A stretch of DNA of 64,000 nt, taken from NCBI RefSeq assembly GCF_037893015.1, contig NC_133661.1:242274583-242338582 (forward strand), given 5' to 3'. This stretch comes from Macrotis lagotis. Taxonomy: Eukaryota; Chordata; Mammalia; Peramelemorphia; Peramelidae. Positions 1 to 11,057 of the stretch are shown here, in pieces. The notes below the pieces were generated by a model. That model saw nothing but the letters and a program-made list of their open reading frames with translations. It was not told where the DNA came from and did no database searches. Position numbers and translations under genes: made by a program. Position 1 is the stretch's first letter. Every line of letters begins with the position of its first letter.

Positions 1-1735
1 ACCAAGCTAATATAATGAAAGTTAAATAACTTTTTTCAGTGTCATGCCTATACAACTACCAAAAAACTGTTTTGTAGAGCTAGAAAAACCATTTATTTGA
101 AGGAACAAAAGGTTTATATTATCAAGGAAATTAATACAAAAAGATGCAAAGAAAGGTAACCTAGATATTCCAGATCCATAACTATATTATCCAGTAATAG
201 TCATTTAAAACTGTCTGTTCAGCAGTAGAATAGGTTCAAAAGAAACAGTGATAAATAACTATGACTTGAGCTTCTGAGATAAGAACTCACTATTTGATAA
301 AAACTACAGGATTACTGGGAAAATAGTATAGTAAAAACTAGTCATAGACCCACATCTCATACCCTATACCAACATAAAGATCAAAATGGGTATAGGATTT
401 AGACATAAAAAGGGATACCCTAAGCTAATAAAGAGAACAAGAAATAATTTATCTGTCAGATCTATGGAAGGGGGTGGAGTTTATGACCAAGCAAGAGATG
501 GAGAACATTATAAACTACAAAATGGAGAATTGCAACTATATGAAATGAAAAAGATTTTGCACAAAAATATTAATGCAACCAAGATTAGAAAGAATATAGA
601 AAGCTGAGAGAGACAATTTTCACAGCTAGTGATTTTGATAAAGGATTTGTTCTAAAATATATAGGGAAAAGAGTCAAGTAAGACTGTCTTTCCCAAGTTG
701 TAAATCGTAAAAGTACATAAACAGGCAGTTTTCAGAACCAAAAAAATTAAAACTATCTATAGTCATATGCAAAAATGCTTCAAATCATTATTTATTGGAA
801 ATATGCAAACTAAAACAACTCTGAGGTATCACCTCATGCCTATCAAATTGATTTTAAATGACAAAAAAGGAAAATGATCAATATTGGAGAGGATGTGGAA
901 CACTAACATATTGTTGGTGGAGTTGTGAACTGATCCAAACATTCTGGAGAGCAATTTGAAACTATGTCCAAAGTGCAATAAAACTGCATACCCTTTGATC
1001 CAGCAGTAACACTGCTAGTTCTATATCCATATGTACAAATATATTTATTGTAGTTTTTATGTAGTGGCAAAGAATTGGAAATTGAGAGGATAGCGATCAG
1101 TTGGGGAATGGCTGAACAAATTATAGTCTATGAATGTGGCAGAGTAATATTGTTCTATAATAAATCCTCAGTGGTTGGACTTTAGAAAAGCCTGGAAAGA
1201 TATACATGAATTAATGCTGAATGAAAAGAGCAGAATCAGGAGAACACTCTAAATATTATCAGCAACATTGTGAGATTAACAGCAACTATGATGGGTGCAG
1301 CTTCTCTTTGCAGTTCAGTGATCAAGGACAATCCTGTGAGACTTATTATGGAAAATGCTGTCCATATCCAGAGAAAAACTACGGAGTCTGAATGCAGAGC
1401 AAAGCATACTATATTCACTTTTTAAAATTTCTTTTGTGTTGTTTCTTTCTCTGTCATGGCCCCCCCCCCATTCTATTTCCCCTTTCAAAATATGACCAAT
1501 ATTTAAATATGTTAAACGCAACCATACATTTACAAGTTATATAAGATTGTTGAAAAACACTAGAGAGCATAGGAATAAATGGAAGTTTTCTTAAAATGAT
1601 AAGCCATGGAGAGGTGGGAAGGGAAAGGAGGGTGATAGAAAGATACAGAACTCAAAAGTTTGTAAAATGAAGAATATTGAAAGCTATTTTTGTATATAAT
1701 TGGAAAAAAATAAAATAAAGTAAATTAAAAAAAAG
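1..1735 (+). mobile_element. L1 LINE, 3' part (ORF2 C-terminal region and 3' UTR)
   Basis: This is the 3' portion of an L1 that enters the window already inside ORF2. The first 150 bases align with the ORF2 stretch near 32790-32940 and 41760-41880 in this window. The C-terminal cysteine-rich region is recognisable near 880-1000, as a relic of CWRGC..GTL..WWSCELIQ, and the IPFDP motif follows at about 990. The short open frame 386-607 is only a frame-shifted relic of the DLWKG.EFM segment. After about 1250 comes an L1 3' UTR with a C-run at 1461-1470 and an A-rich end near 1700-1735. Many frameshifts and stops make it a dead, fairly old copy. The 5' end lies outside the window. Confidence 0.88.
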
Positions 1736-1987
1736 ATAGGCCATGTCTAACCAAAAATAGTGATGGAAATTTGACTGTTGCACAATTTACTTAGTTCTCC
1801 CCATTCCATTCTCTAAGAAAGAAATTCCCTCAGAGGTCTTAATTATCTGATTAAATTGCTTGTATTTATCAAATTAAATTGAATCACTTCCTTATGTCCA
1901 TTTTAACAATATTGTATAGGTCCTGCACCAAATGCTATCAATATAAAACAATTGTATTAGGTCACTAGGGGGTGGGGCCTTGGGCCC

Positions 1988-2345
1988 TTACTGTACAGCT
2001 TGCTCATTGGTGCCAATTCCAGAGTCTTGGGGCTTCATGACATCTGGCAGTTCCGGGGGTCTGGAGAAAGCCTCAATGTGTAATGTTTCAAATACATCAT
2101 CAGCTCAAAAGACCAGCCTCACAGTGGCTGGTGCTTGAGGCCTGGCTGTCTGACTTGCAAAGCCACACTTGCCCAGGGTCCTTACTGTCATCCAGAAGCT
2201 GGTCATCCTTGTAGAGATGCTGCTCACCTGGGGGCCTCCTGAGGATGCCTTCTACAATGCGCTTCAGCTGGAACACTATGCTCAACTCCTTGGCATCGGT
2301 GAAGATGGTTGTCTTGTGGTGCCGGATCATCAGGAACACATCTAT
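1988..2345 (-). pseudogene. ELOB: Processed pseudogene of elongin B
   Basis: Elongin B is the ubiquitin-like subunit of the elongin BC complex, which acts in cullin-RING ligases and transcription elongation. The minus strand encodes [19 protein letters not shown], then [15 protein letters not shown] and [12 protein letters not shown], close to the known protein. The reading then leaves frame through one extra G near 2180 and continues in the next frame as [16 protein letters not shown], then [20 protein letters not shown] and the tail MKPQDSGIGTNEQAVQ followed by a stop at 1988. The length is 358 bases against 357 for 118 codons plus stop. The start codon reads ATA, and an Arg codon near 2103 is TGA. 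No introns interrupt it, so it arose from an mRNA. I could not find a clear A tail or target duplication, so it is probably old. It does not encode a working protein. Confidence 0.9.
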
Positions 2346-2369
2346 TGTGGCATCTATCTTCCCTCCCCC

Positions 2370-2750
2370 CCAATCAACTGAATATATATTTTTTAAACTA
2401 AATTCTGCTAAATAACCATAAAACCCTTTGCTTTGTTGTTCAAGGCTCTCCACAATATAGTTTCAATCAATTTCTTGAGCCTCAACTTACTTTGTATACT
2501 TTCTTGTTCACTACACAACAATCAAATGGATTATTTTTATTTTTCATATAAAGTTCTCATTTTCCTAGCCCTGTACTCTTACTTGCAATGCTTCCTAAAC
2601 TTTGAGTACCACACGTCCCTTCTTTACCATTTGATATTAATTTTTCCAGAAACCCTAAGGCTGTGTGTTGACTTAGTTTTAAAATATAATATCTATATCA
2701 TAATGTATTTATTTGTTTTTATTAAATATATTTTCATCTGAGTTGGTCAC
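2370..2750. other. No feature recognised
   Basis: AT-rich sequence just upstream (in the minus sense) of the ELOB pseudogene. The plus-strand open frame 2433-2741 is a low-complexity hydrophobic translation with no family resemblance. Confidence 0.5.
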
Positions 2751-2753
2751 ACT

Positions 2754-3400
2754 TGTTGGGGATGTTGTCAGTATATGGGAGTTACTGTGTTTCTCTAACA
2801 ATTCTTCAAGGTCCCCTCTATTAAGATCTCCCTGATGTGGGGTCCAAAGTTGTCCAATCTATAAGAAAAACCAAATAATGTATAGCTCCAAAGCAATAGT
2901 ACTTTATTAAAAGGTCCATAGTCCTCTCTAATAAAATGGTCTTGAGATCTGCTTCATGGTTGAAGAAGACCCCTTTCCCCAGGGTCTTAGTATTATAGGA
3001 TTTGAAACATGGACATTTAGAAGAGATCAAGTAAAATACAGGCCTCTTGGGCTGACAAACCTTGATTTTGTCCTCTTAGAAGATCTAGAAAATGATGCAT
3101 CATCATGGGTGATCATAATATGAGCAAGGCAAGATTAATTTCTGGTGACTAAGTGGTCATAAGTTGAGGCTATTCTCATATTGGGCAAGAAAGGGTGACT
3201 TTTTCATATCACATCAAAACATTTCACTTAAGCTGGGTTTGGTTATCAGTATTCTAGTGGTTAGGCAAGTGAAACTAACTTATAATTTGCAGTTCACTTC
3301 TCTGGTGCCTAATATAAAGATTTAGCCCTATAGAATCATAACAAACAGATTAAGGCTGATTAGAGATAAGTTTAAAAATAAAATAAGAGTCTAATGATCA
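2754..3400 (-). mobile_element. Probable solo LTR relic of an endogenous retrovirus-like element
   Basis: The stretch begins with TGTTGGGG, which on the minus strand would be the terminal CA of an LTR. It holds a minus-strand AATAAA-type signal near 2905 and lacks any coding relic. A short block (GGTTAGGCAAGTGAA near 3262) recurs in the better-defined LTR at 56075-56498. The far end is not defined and no flanking duplication was recognised. It looks old and broken. It could instead be an unrelated DNA fossil. Confidence 0.35.
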
Positions 3401-3547
3401 ATCACACTAATCCTTCCAGAAACTTCGTGTTTCACAGATTTCCTCAAGCACATTCCCATCATATATGAAGGGAATATTAGGATTTCTTACTATATGAACT
3501 TCCTTGAAGATCACAATCTTTTCATAACTTGGCATATAAATCATAGG

Positions 3548-3660
3548 GAGGAACAAAGAAATTAAATGACAGTCAGAGTCATTCAGTTAATAAGGGACAA
3601 AGGTGGGATTTGAATGTAGGACTTCTTGAATTCAATCACAGCAATATAACAAACTATATT
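3548..3660 (-). repeat. MIR-type SINE fragment
   Basis: The order 'attaaatgacagtcagagtc', an 'agtta' block, 'gggatttgaat' and 'ggacttcttgaattc' matches the reverse-oriented middle of a MIR/CORE-SINE. It is heavily diverged. Confidence 0.5.
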
Positions 3661-4255
3661 CTATATATCTTGATAATATATACAGGGTATTTTGATCTAT
3701 TTTTTTGTATCTGTGTATGTGCCTTATCTTTCCTGGTAATGTCATGGATAACCACATCTTATTAACATTTTTTGCACCTATATCACTGTGCACTACTAAT
3801 TGTAGAAGCATGAAAAATTATTTCTGAATGAATATAAGAATAAACCTGGCTACAGTGTAATGAAACTTGTCATGCAGGCTTGTGGGACTGATGATCAGGA
3901 CAGGCAAGAAACAATTCTACCTTTGCTTCTTTGTGTGTAGATAAAACCAGTCTTCTTTTCTAAAAATGGAGTTTTGGGATGAAATATTAATGGAAATTGA
4001 AGCTGACTGGAAAGGTACAAAAAGAGATTAGGATAAATGGCAATCTGCCCAGAAACATCTGGTAGAATTGTAACTAGGATCACAGTGGACCATGAATTGA
4101 TTTAATATCTTTATTAATTATTTGAAAGGTGGATTAAAAATGAATTATATAGGTGGATATGAATTGAGAGATCTTGATACCACAGAAAAGGACCAATAAA
4201 AGATACTGTCAGAAATAAGGAAGATAAGAATATTTCTGAATACTTGAAATAACCC
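3661..4255. other. No feature recognised
   Basis: AT-rich unique-looking sequence. The small minus-strand open frame at 3895-4083 has no recognisable domain. Confidence 0.45.
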
Positions 4256-4261
4256 TAGGGG

Positions 4262-4275
4262 AGGAGCCAAGATGG
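4262..4275 (+). promoter_or_regulatory. YY1-like site at L1 5' end
   Basis: GGAGCCAAGATGGC lies at the start of the L1 5' UTR. CAAGATGGC matches the YY1 core, which is known to set the start point of the human L1 promoter. The host element is decayed, so activity is doubtful. Confidence 0.55.
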
Positions 4276-5140
4276 CAAAATAAAGGCCGGGACTTGCCTG
4301 AGCTTTCCCAACTTTACATTTAAACATTAAAGCAATACCTCAAAATGAATTCTAAAATGGTAGAACCAACAAAAGAATGGGATGAGACAATTTTCCAGCT
4401 CAAGACAGCTTAGAAGATTTGCAAGAAAGGTTTGTCTTCTCATGCTGAGAGTAAAGTAAAGCCCAGGAAAGGTCATGATAGCCAGAGCAGGCAAGTCAAT
4501 AGCAGGCTTTGGAGGTAACAAGTCAGCAGTGATTACTGGTTAGAAGCAGATTGTAGAAGGTCTTTTGCTGGTACCGTGAGCAGGAGTCTGCTACATTACC
4601 CATGTGATACTCTGGGCCACAGTTCCAGGATGAAGAGGAAATGGTCTGTGAGATGTACTGGGAGAAACAGGGACAGAGAGGTGAAATAAAGTAAATTATT
4701 TCACATTTTAAGAAGAGCACATAAAAGCTTTTACAGCAGAGGAGAAAATGGAGGTTTGGAGAACACTTGAAGCTTACTTTCATTGAAATGGTCTCAAAGA
4801 GAGAATAACATACACATTCATTTGGATATAAAAATTTGTCTTGCCCAACAGGGAAGGTAGGAGGATGGGGAGTAAAAGAAGGGGAAGCAAGAGAGACTTT
4901 CAGAGTAAAGGTAAAGGACTGGAGCTGAATCTATTGTGCTTCAACTGAAGTAAAAAATGGAAGGTTAGCAATCATGATCTCAAAGTGAAACAAAAATAGG
5001 TCTAATTAAAAAAGAATGGAAGAAATTGCATCTTTCTAAAAGGTACAATAGACAATGAAGCAATCTCAGCATTAAACATATATGAATCAAATGATAAAGC
5101 AACCAATTTTTGAAGGAATTGTTAAAGAGAAATAAGAGAG

Positions 5141-5296
5141 GGGCACCTAGGTGGCACAGTGGATAGAGCACTGGCCCTGGAGTCAGGACTGAGTTTAAAA
5201 CCAGCCTTAGACAATAATTACCTAGCTATGTGTCCTTGGGCAAGCCACTTAATCCCATTGCCTTGAAAAAACCTAAAAAAAGAAAAAGAAAAAGGA
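5141..5296 (+). mobile_element. tRNA-headed A-tailed SINE (WSINE type)
   Basis: The head GGGCACCTAGGTGGCACAGT contains an A-box-like segment (TAGGTGGCACAGTGGATAGAG) and is followed by CTGGCCCTGGAGTCAGG. A B-box-like stretch sits near GAGTTTAAAACC. The body ends TTGGGCAAGCCACTTAATCC and then an A-rich tail. It lies within the endonuclease region of the old L1. Its GGATAGAGC and CCCATTGCC bases place it in what seems the older of two subtypes in this window. Confidence 0.9.
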
Positions 5297-6613
5297 GAAA
5301 ATAGATCATAAGATTATACTAGTAGGGGACCCACAACTTTCTTCTATCAGGACTAGACAAATCTGATCAAATGAAAGAAGCTAAGGATATTAAAAAAATT
5401 TTAGTTCAATATGATAGATGTCTGCAGAAAACTGAATGAGAATAGAAAGTAATATTCCTTTTTTCTCAGTGGTACATGCCACATCACAAACACTGACCAT
5501 TGAAAAGCCACACAACCAAATGAAGAAAAGAACAAATGAATCATTTTAGATCATAATGCAATAAAAATTATGTGAACAAAGGATCATGAAAATATAGATT
5601 AAAAGGAATTGGAAACTATTCTAATTCTAAAGAATGAATGTGTGTTAAATAAAGAAAATAATAATAATTTAAAGAAATTGACAACAATGAGACAATATAC
5701 CAAAAGTTATGGGATGAAGCCAAAGCAATACTTAGGAGAAAATTTATATTTCTAAACACCTCGATAAAATAGAGATATAACAAATCAATGAACTCGGCAT
5801 GCACCCAAGAAAAAAAAATTAAAACTCCTCAATTAAACATCTAATTGGTAATCCTGAAAATTAAAGGAAAATAGTAATAAAATTTTAAAATAAGTAAACT
5901 ATTGAATTAATAAATAAAAAAATTGGGAGCAGGTTTTATGAAAAAGTCAATAAAATGGATTAACTATTGGTTAGATTGATGTTTTGAAAAAGAAAACCAA
6001 ATTAGTAGTATTAAAAATGAAGAGTGAATTCATCATTCATGAAGATGAAGATAAAGCAATTATAAGGAGCTGTCTTGCCCATTTTATGCCAATCAATTTG
6101 ATAATCTAAGTGAAATGGGTGAATATTTTTTTATTTTTTTGAAATGGGTGAATATATAGAAAAAATAAAAATTGTTCAAATTAACAAAAGAAAGAAGATA
6201 CTTATATATCCCTATCTTAGAAAAAGTAATTTAACAATCCATCAAGCAATTCCCTAAAATAATGCACAGAACCAGATGAATTCAAAAATAAATTCTGCCA
6301 AAAAATTAAAGAAAAATTAATTCATCTATGTAAGATACTTGTAAAAAATAGGCAAAGGAGTCCAGTCCTACCAAATTCTTTCTACAACATTAATATTGTA
6401 GATACCTAAAAACCAGGAAAATGAAAAGCTGAAAGAAAACTGTGGAACAATTTCCCTAATGCATATTGAAGCAAAAATTTTAAATAAAATACCAGCAGAA
6501 AGTGATACAACATTGTATCACAAAGGTCATATATTAAAACTACATGAAATTTATACCATTACTGCTAGACCTGATTCAATATTAGGAAAACTATGAGTAT
6601 AATTGACAATATC

Positions 6614-6624
6614 AATAAAACCAG
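6614..6624. repeat. Target-site duplication, left copy
   Basis: AATAAAACCAG, repeated exactly at 7826-7836 on the other side of the inserted L1 5' part. Confidence 0.8.
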
Positions 6625-7825
6625 AGACTTCTGGCCAAGATGGCAGAGAGAAGACAGTACAGTTCTAAATTCTCCTGATCTTTCCCTATCTATAATATGA
6701 AACAAACCTCTTAACAGAAATCCAATCCACAAAACCCAGAAAGAAAAGCTAGGAGAAAGAACAGCTACCTCAGGATTTATCTTCTGCAGCCCTGGGTAAG
6801 TCCTGGTGCAGAGGGAGGATGAGCCAGATCAGCAGTGGATCAGCCTGATTATCTGCTGAATTGGAGCCAGGGAGCTTGAGGGCCAGAGCAGCTTGGCCTA
6901 CTTGATCAGCGAAGGGACTAGACTTCGGGGGCTTGAGTCAACTAGGGAGCAGAGGTACTGGTGTTGGTGCTGACCATCTGGATCTTGCCAACAGGTCTTG
7001 GGGGGAGAGTTTTGGTTCAGGAGAGCTGTGGACACCATTCCTGGGCTCCTCAGGTATGAGGAACTCTGAGTCCATGCCTCCATTGTGGCTGACACCTCTT
7101 CCCAGAACAAATACAATTACAGATTACTTCTGCCCCAGGCACATGTGTATGAGCAGAAGAATCCAGTTCAGCTGACAATATGGAGAGGGATGACCTCACC
7201 CCAGGGTAGAGCCCACCATTTATTGAAGGCAAAAGTATTTAACAGCTTCAATCATTCCCTTCAGACTAAGGGATTAGGCCTGAATCAAGGTCACAGACAC
7301 TCCAGAGAAAGCAACCAGCACCTCCTACTGGCCAGCTGAAGAAATTGCACTCAATGAGTAGAGCCTCTAGGGATCCCAACACCAAACCTCCGTGAACCAG
7401 CCCCTTCCCAGCTCAAGGTCTTAGCAAAATGAAGAAAGGTCAACTGAAAGGTGGATCCATAGAAAAATTCTTGGAAGGAAAAAAACCCTAACTCAGAGAG
7501 ACCTAGAACCTCTGAGGAGAATATGATCTGGTCTCCAGCACAGAAAGACTTCCTTGAAGACATGAAGAAGGAGTTTAAAAATCAATTGGAAAATTTGGGA
7601 GAGACAATTAACACCTGGCAACAAGAAAACAAATCGTTAGAAAATACAATTGGTCAAATACAAAATGAGAATAATTCTCTCAAAACCTCAATTGGTCAAA
7701 CGGAAGCTCTATCAAAAGTAGAACTGACCAATTGGAAAAGGAGTTGCAACAAGTAAATGAAGAAAACTCCTCTCTTAAAAAAAGAATGGAGTCTGCGGAA
7801 ACTAATGACTTCATGAGACAGCAAT
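6625..7825 (+). mobile_element. L1 LINE, complete 5' end but truncated inside ORF1
   Basis: The element starts AGACTTCTGGCCAAGATGGC, the same 5' end as the two long L1s at 36470 and 52931, and carries about 800 bases of 5' UTR. An ORF1 relic begins near ATGAAGAAAGGTCAACTG at 7429 and stops at about 7825, just after the coiled-coil start. It is bounded by an 11-base duplication, AATAAAACCAG. There is no A tail before the right-hand duplication, and nothing of the second half of ORF1, ORF2 or the 3' UTR. Most genomic L1 copies lose the 5' end, so losing the 3' end is unusual. It sits in the RT region of the older L1. Confidence 0.8.
7429..7825 (+). pseudogene. L1 ORF1 N-terminal relic (coiled-coil region)
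   Basis: The relic begins ATGAAGAAAGGTCAAC. It encodes a KDFLEDMKKEFKNQLENLGE segment and then two 14-residue units, NKSLENTIGQIQNE and NNSLKTSIGQTEAL, ending near KKRMESAETNDFMRQ. ORF1p is the RNA-binding chaperone of L1 and trimerises through this coiled coil. The RRM and C-terminal domains are absent because the element stops here. One frame change separates the coiled coil from the last segment. Confidence 0.75.
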
Positions 7826-7836
7826 AATAAAACCAG
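7826..7836. repeat. Target-site duplication, right copy
   Basis: AATAAAACCAG, identical to 6614-6624. The old L1's ORF2 resumes directly after it with the IIISKDAEKPFD relic. Confidence 0.8.
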
Positions 7837-8235
7837 CAAAAAAAAAATCACATGATTATCTCAAAGGATGCTGAAAAACCTTTTGATAAAAAATACAATA
7901 CTCATTCTTATTTGTTAAAAAATGCTAGCTAGCATAGGTTAAATGGATCTTTCCTTAAAATAGTGTCTATCTAAAGCCATCACAAGCAATCCTTGTAATA
8001 GGGATGTTAGAAGCCTTCCCCTTATATTAATAAAGGGTGAAGAAAGGATGCCCATTATCATCACTATTATTAAACATCGTACTAGAAATACTAGTTATGC
8101 TAGTAAGAGAAGAAAAAGAAATTGAAGAAATAAGAACAAGCAATGGAGAAAACAAAACCATTGTTCTTTGTAGATAGTATGATATTGTACTTGAAGAATC
8201 CTAGAAAATCAATAAAAAAGAAGTAGTTAAAATAA

Positions 8236-8377
8236 AATGATTCTTACTCTTCCTTATTGAAGAAGACCAAAATGACATCACTACCTTAGAAAGAATTGTA
8301 TTGTGTCTGACTGTGGCTGATCAAACTAAGATGAGCTCAGAATGTTTTACTACAGGTCGGCACAAACACAGAGGTAT
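8236..8377 (-). mobile_element. RTE-like LINE, 3' end
   Basis: On the minus strand it reads a 'cctgtagtaaaacattctgagctcatct' type segment, CxxC-like relics, and then GTGATGTCATTTTGGTCTTC. This parallels the 3' end of the plus-strand copy at about 9687-9808. It abuts the old L1 on its left. Confidence 0.6.
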
Positions 8378-9808
8378 TTCTCTCTTAGTCAGTGCTCTCA
8401 AGATTCTTATCAGAGACTATAATAGGAAGAGTCACCTATCTGAGAATCAATGTTGATTCACAAAGGGTCAAAGGATAATTAATATGATGTTTGCTGCCCA
8501 ACAACTCCAGGAAAAATGTCAGGAGCAGAACTTCATTGCATTAAGTCTGTAGATCTGATTAAGGACTAAATGATGCTGTCAGTCATGAGGGCTTATGGAA
8601 GACTATGTCAAAATTTGGTTGCCTGGAGAATTTCATTAGTATTGGACATCAGTTTCATGATGGCATGTTTGTCCAGGTTTTGGATAGTGAACAATGCTCT
8701 TATGATTTCCTGTTCACCATTGGAGTTCAAATAGACCATGTCCTTGCTCCCATACTTTTTATAATTATGTTTTTAGCCATGTTCCCAAATGTCTTATGAA
8801 GATGAACACAGTCTCAAGGTCAACTAACACGTTGATGGTAGATTCTTCAACTTGAAAAGGTTACAAGCAAAGACCACAGTGGAGAGAGTGTTGGTGCATG
8901 ATCTTCTGTTTGCAGATGATTTTGCACTCAGTGCAGCCTCTGAAGCTAAGATGCAACAAAGAATGCTTGTGCTAATTTTGGTCTAACAACTAACACCAGG
9001 AAAACAAAGGTACTTCATCAGCCAGTTCCACATCATGGGATCATTGGATATAGTAGATGGAAAAGTTTTGAATACTGTGGATAAATCCACTTATTTTGTG
9101 AATAAATGAATTACTTACTTTCCAGGAAGGTACACATTAATAATAAGATTTACTCCTATATTACCAGGGAAATTCTGAAAGAAAGTGTGGGAGAGAAGAC
9201 TATTGAACTGAAGGTGTAGAGTCATTGTGCTGACATCATTTTTGGTATATCTGTGAAAACCTGGGCTGTGTACAAATGGGTGAATTGTTTCCATTTAAAT
9301 TGTCTTAGGAAGATTCTGAAGATCACCTGGCAAGATAAAATACCACTGAGGTCTTTTCCTGAGGTAAAATGCCAAACATTAAAAAGTTATTAGAGAGTGG
9401 GCAACTACAATGGGCTGGTCATGTTGTTTGAGTTCCAAACCTAAGTTTGTTGAAAAAACTCTTTTATGGAGAATACAGGTCAAGCTCTCAGAAAAAAAAT
9501 GATACAAGGACATTCTGAAGGTCTCTCAAAAACTTTGGAAATCATTGTGCAGCATAGGAGACACTGGTACAGGACCACCCCAACATAGATGCTCTCATCT
9601 GAGAGGATGCTATGCTCAATGAGTAAGGTAGAATCAAAACAAATCAAATGAAATGTTAGAAGCATAGGTTTCACATGGACTATTTGTGGCTGACCTGTAG
9701 TAGAGCATTTTAAGCTCATATTGGCCTGATCAGCTGTAGTTGGACACACTGTAACTTGTGTCTAATATAGTGATGTCATTTTTGTCTTCTTTGATAAGGA
9801 AGGACAAC
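8378..9808 (+). mobile_element. RTE-like LINE, reverse transcriptase to 3' end
   Basis: This is a relic of a non-L1 LINE. In order I can read ISLLVSALKILIRDY, DMMFAAQQLQEKCQEQN (across frames), and KFGCLENFISIGHQFHDGM with VLAPILFIIMF (8605-8799). LFADDFALS follows, with the RT catalytic FADD at 8909-8920. Later come a WAGHV-type segment near 9410 and a cysteine-bearing tail, TCSRAF.AHIGLIS, near 9690-9735. The 3' end is GTGATGTCATTTTTGTCTTC. The order of RT and then a zinc-finger-like tail fits an RTE or RTE-X/L4 type LINE. The exact clade is not settled. Many stops and shifts make it an old copy. Confidence 0.68.
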
Positions 9809-10338
9809 TTCATTATCTGAGTATTAAAGTCACCCAGAATTTGGTACACTGATGATAAGGGTCTCTTAGTCTTCATAAAATTTTTCTTTGACCTCAATAG
9901 GTCATGAGCTTGTCTTTGCTCCTTTTAGCAGGCATGCAAGTTTGTTGAATAGATTAGTTTTGTTGGCAAAACCTACCCATTTCACAGTTCCCCTTCTTTG
10001 TGATGACTCCAGAAAAAATGTGTTTCTAGTTCTGACTTCAGTAAACTGGTCTTCATTTGCTCATTTTGTTTCATTCAGGGCTGCTATTTGTATGTGATAC
10101 TTGCTGAATTCTTTTGAAATAAGAACTGTTCATCTATCAAGTCTATTGAAACTTGTGTTGTCTTTGAGTTTTACACATTCCATCTACTGATGCTGATTGG
10201 AATTATCTTATTTGTGTGTGTTTTTGTACATTTTTTGTGTGTGTTTTGACCCTAGGATGGGATTCCCACTTGCCAGAGTAATCAGGCCAGAGTTGGGTAA
10301 GCAGAAAATTTTTAGGGCACCTTTTCTAAGAAGAGGTG

Positions 10339-10350
10339 AGCAGCACTATT
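10339..10350. repeat. SINE target-site duplication, left copy
   Basis: AGCAGCACTATT, repeated exactly at 10502-10513. Confidence 0.85.
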
Positions 10351-10501
10351 GTTTTTTTTTTGCAAGGCAAATGGGGTTAAGTGGCTTGCCCAAGGCCACA
10401 TAGCTAGGTAATTATTAAGTGTCTGAGACCGAATTTTAACCCAGGTACTCCTGACTCCAAGGCCGATGCTTTATCCACTATGCCACCTAGCCACCCCCTC
10501 A
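10351..10501 (-). mobile_element. WSINE-type SINE, younger subtype
   Basis: It is complete in reverse: a T-run tail, GCAAGGCAAATGGGGTTAAG, and the tRNA-like head CCACCTAGCCACC at the right. A 12-base duplication flanks it exactly. AAATGGGG and AGTACTCC-type bases mark the younger subtype. Confidence 0.93.
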
Positions 10502-10639
10502 AGCAGCACTATTCTTAAAAGCTTCCTCAGACACCCAGGTGACTGCCAAATCCCACTGCTGCTTCCAGTGAGGAGACATTACTGTCTGAGTCACCCTGTG
10601 TGCAGAGTTGTGATTACAGTGTTCCCACACCTGTTGCTT

Positions 10640-11057
10640 TGTCACTTAACTTTCATCTTCAAAAAAAGAATGGTAAAATGGTATGGATGAAGTCTTCTGA
10701 TTCATAGGTAAATTGGATTTTAATGAGAATGGGTTGCATGAAAGTTGTTAGCCTCACTCTCTCTTCCAAAGTCATAGTCATCATAGTGACAAGACCAAAT
10801 GGAGACAACTGGTGATGACTTTACATGTAGTGGATGAACTTGGCATCTTTGATGTCTAACCAAACTCTAAGCACTGCACAGAACCTGCTTCAGGTGCCTG
10901 CATGGTCATCTGAATAAATTGTTCTCATCCACCCATTCCACTAGGGGAAGTCTTGAGATAAACACCTCCCCCAACTCACCAACAGGTTTGAGACCCCCTT
11001 AGTTACTCTCAACCTGATTCTTTCTTGAATATACCCTACACCCCTGGCAGGGGTTTA
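10640..11057 (-). repeat. Short dispersed repeat with RTE-like tail, copy 1
   Basis: It aligns with 20885-21390. Shared blocks include AGCCTCACTCTCTCTTCC / AGCCTTACTCTATCTTAC, CCAAACTCTAAGCACTGCA, AAATTGTTCTCATCCACCCA, and GGTTTGAGA followed by CTCAACCTGAT. Its left end corresponds to the reverse complement of the RTE-like LINE 3' end, so it is probably a minus-strand non-autonomous element. It abuts the resumed L1 ORF2 at 11058. Confidence 0.55.

Larger units (their letters stand above)
9809..10640 (-). mobile_element. RTE-like LINE, endonuclease region
   Basis: The minus strand between about 10190 and 9809 carries relics of an APE-type endonuclease of the same LINE family: NVRTLKDNTSFNR, KEFSKYHIQIAALNETK, FTEVRTRNTFFLE, KEKFYED and ILGDFNTQ. 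The catalytic ET and GDFN motifs are visible. The stretch from about 10200 to 10640 is probably its upstream part but shows no motif; it contains the SINE at 10351. It ends head to head against the plus-strand copy. Confidence 0.6.

Noticed and set aside
9480-9749. 89-codon minus-strand frame as a gene
   Set aside because: It is antisense to the 3' end of the plus-strand RTE-like LINE relic.
8236-10640. Simple inversion inside one RTE-like element
   Set aside because: Two separate 3' ends are present, so at least two copies are involved.
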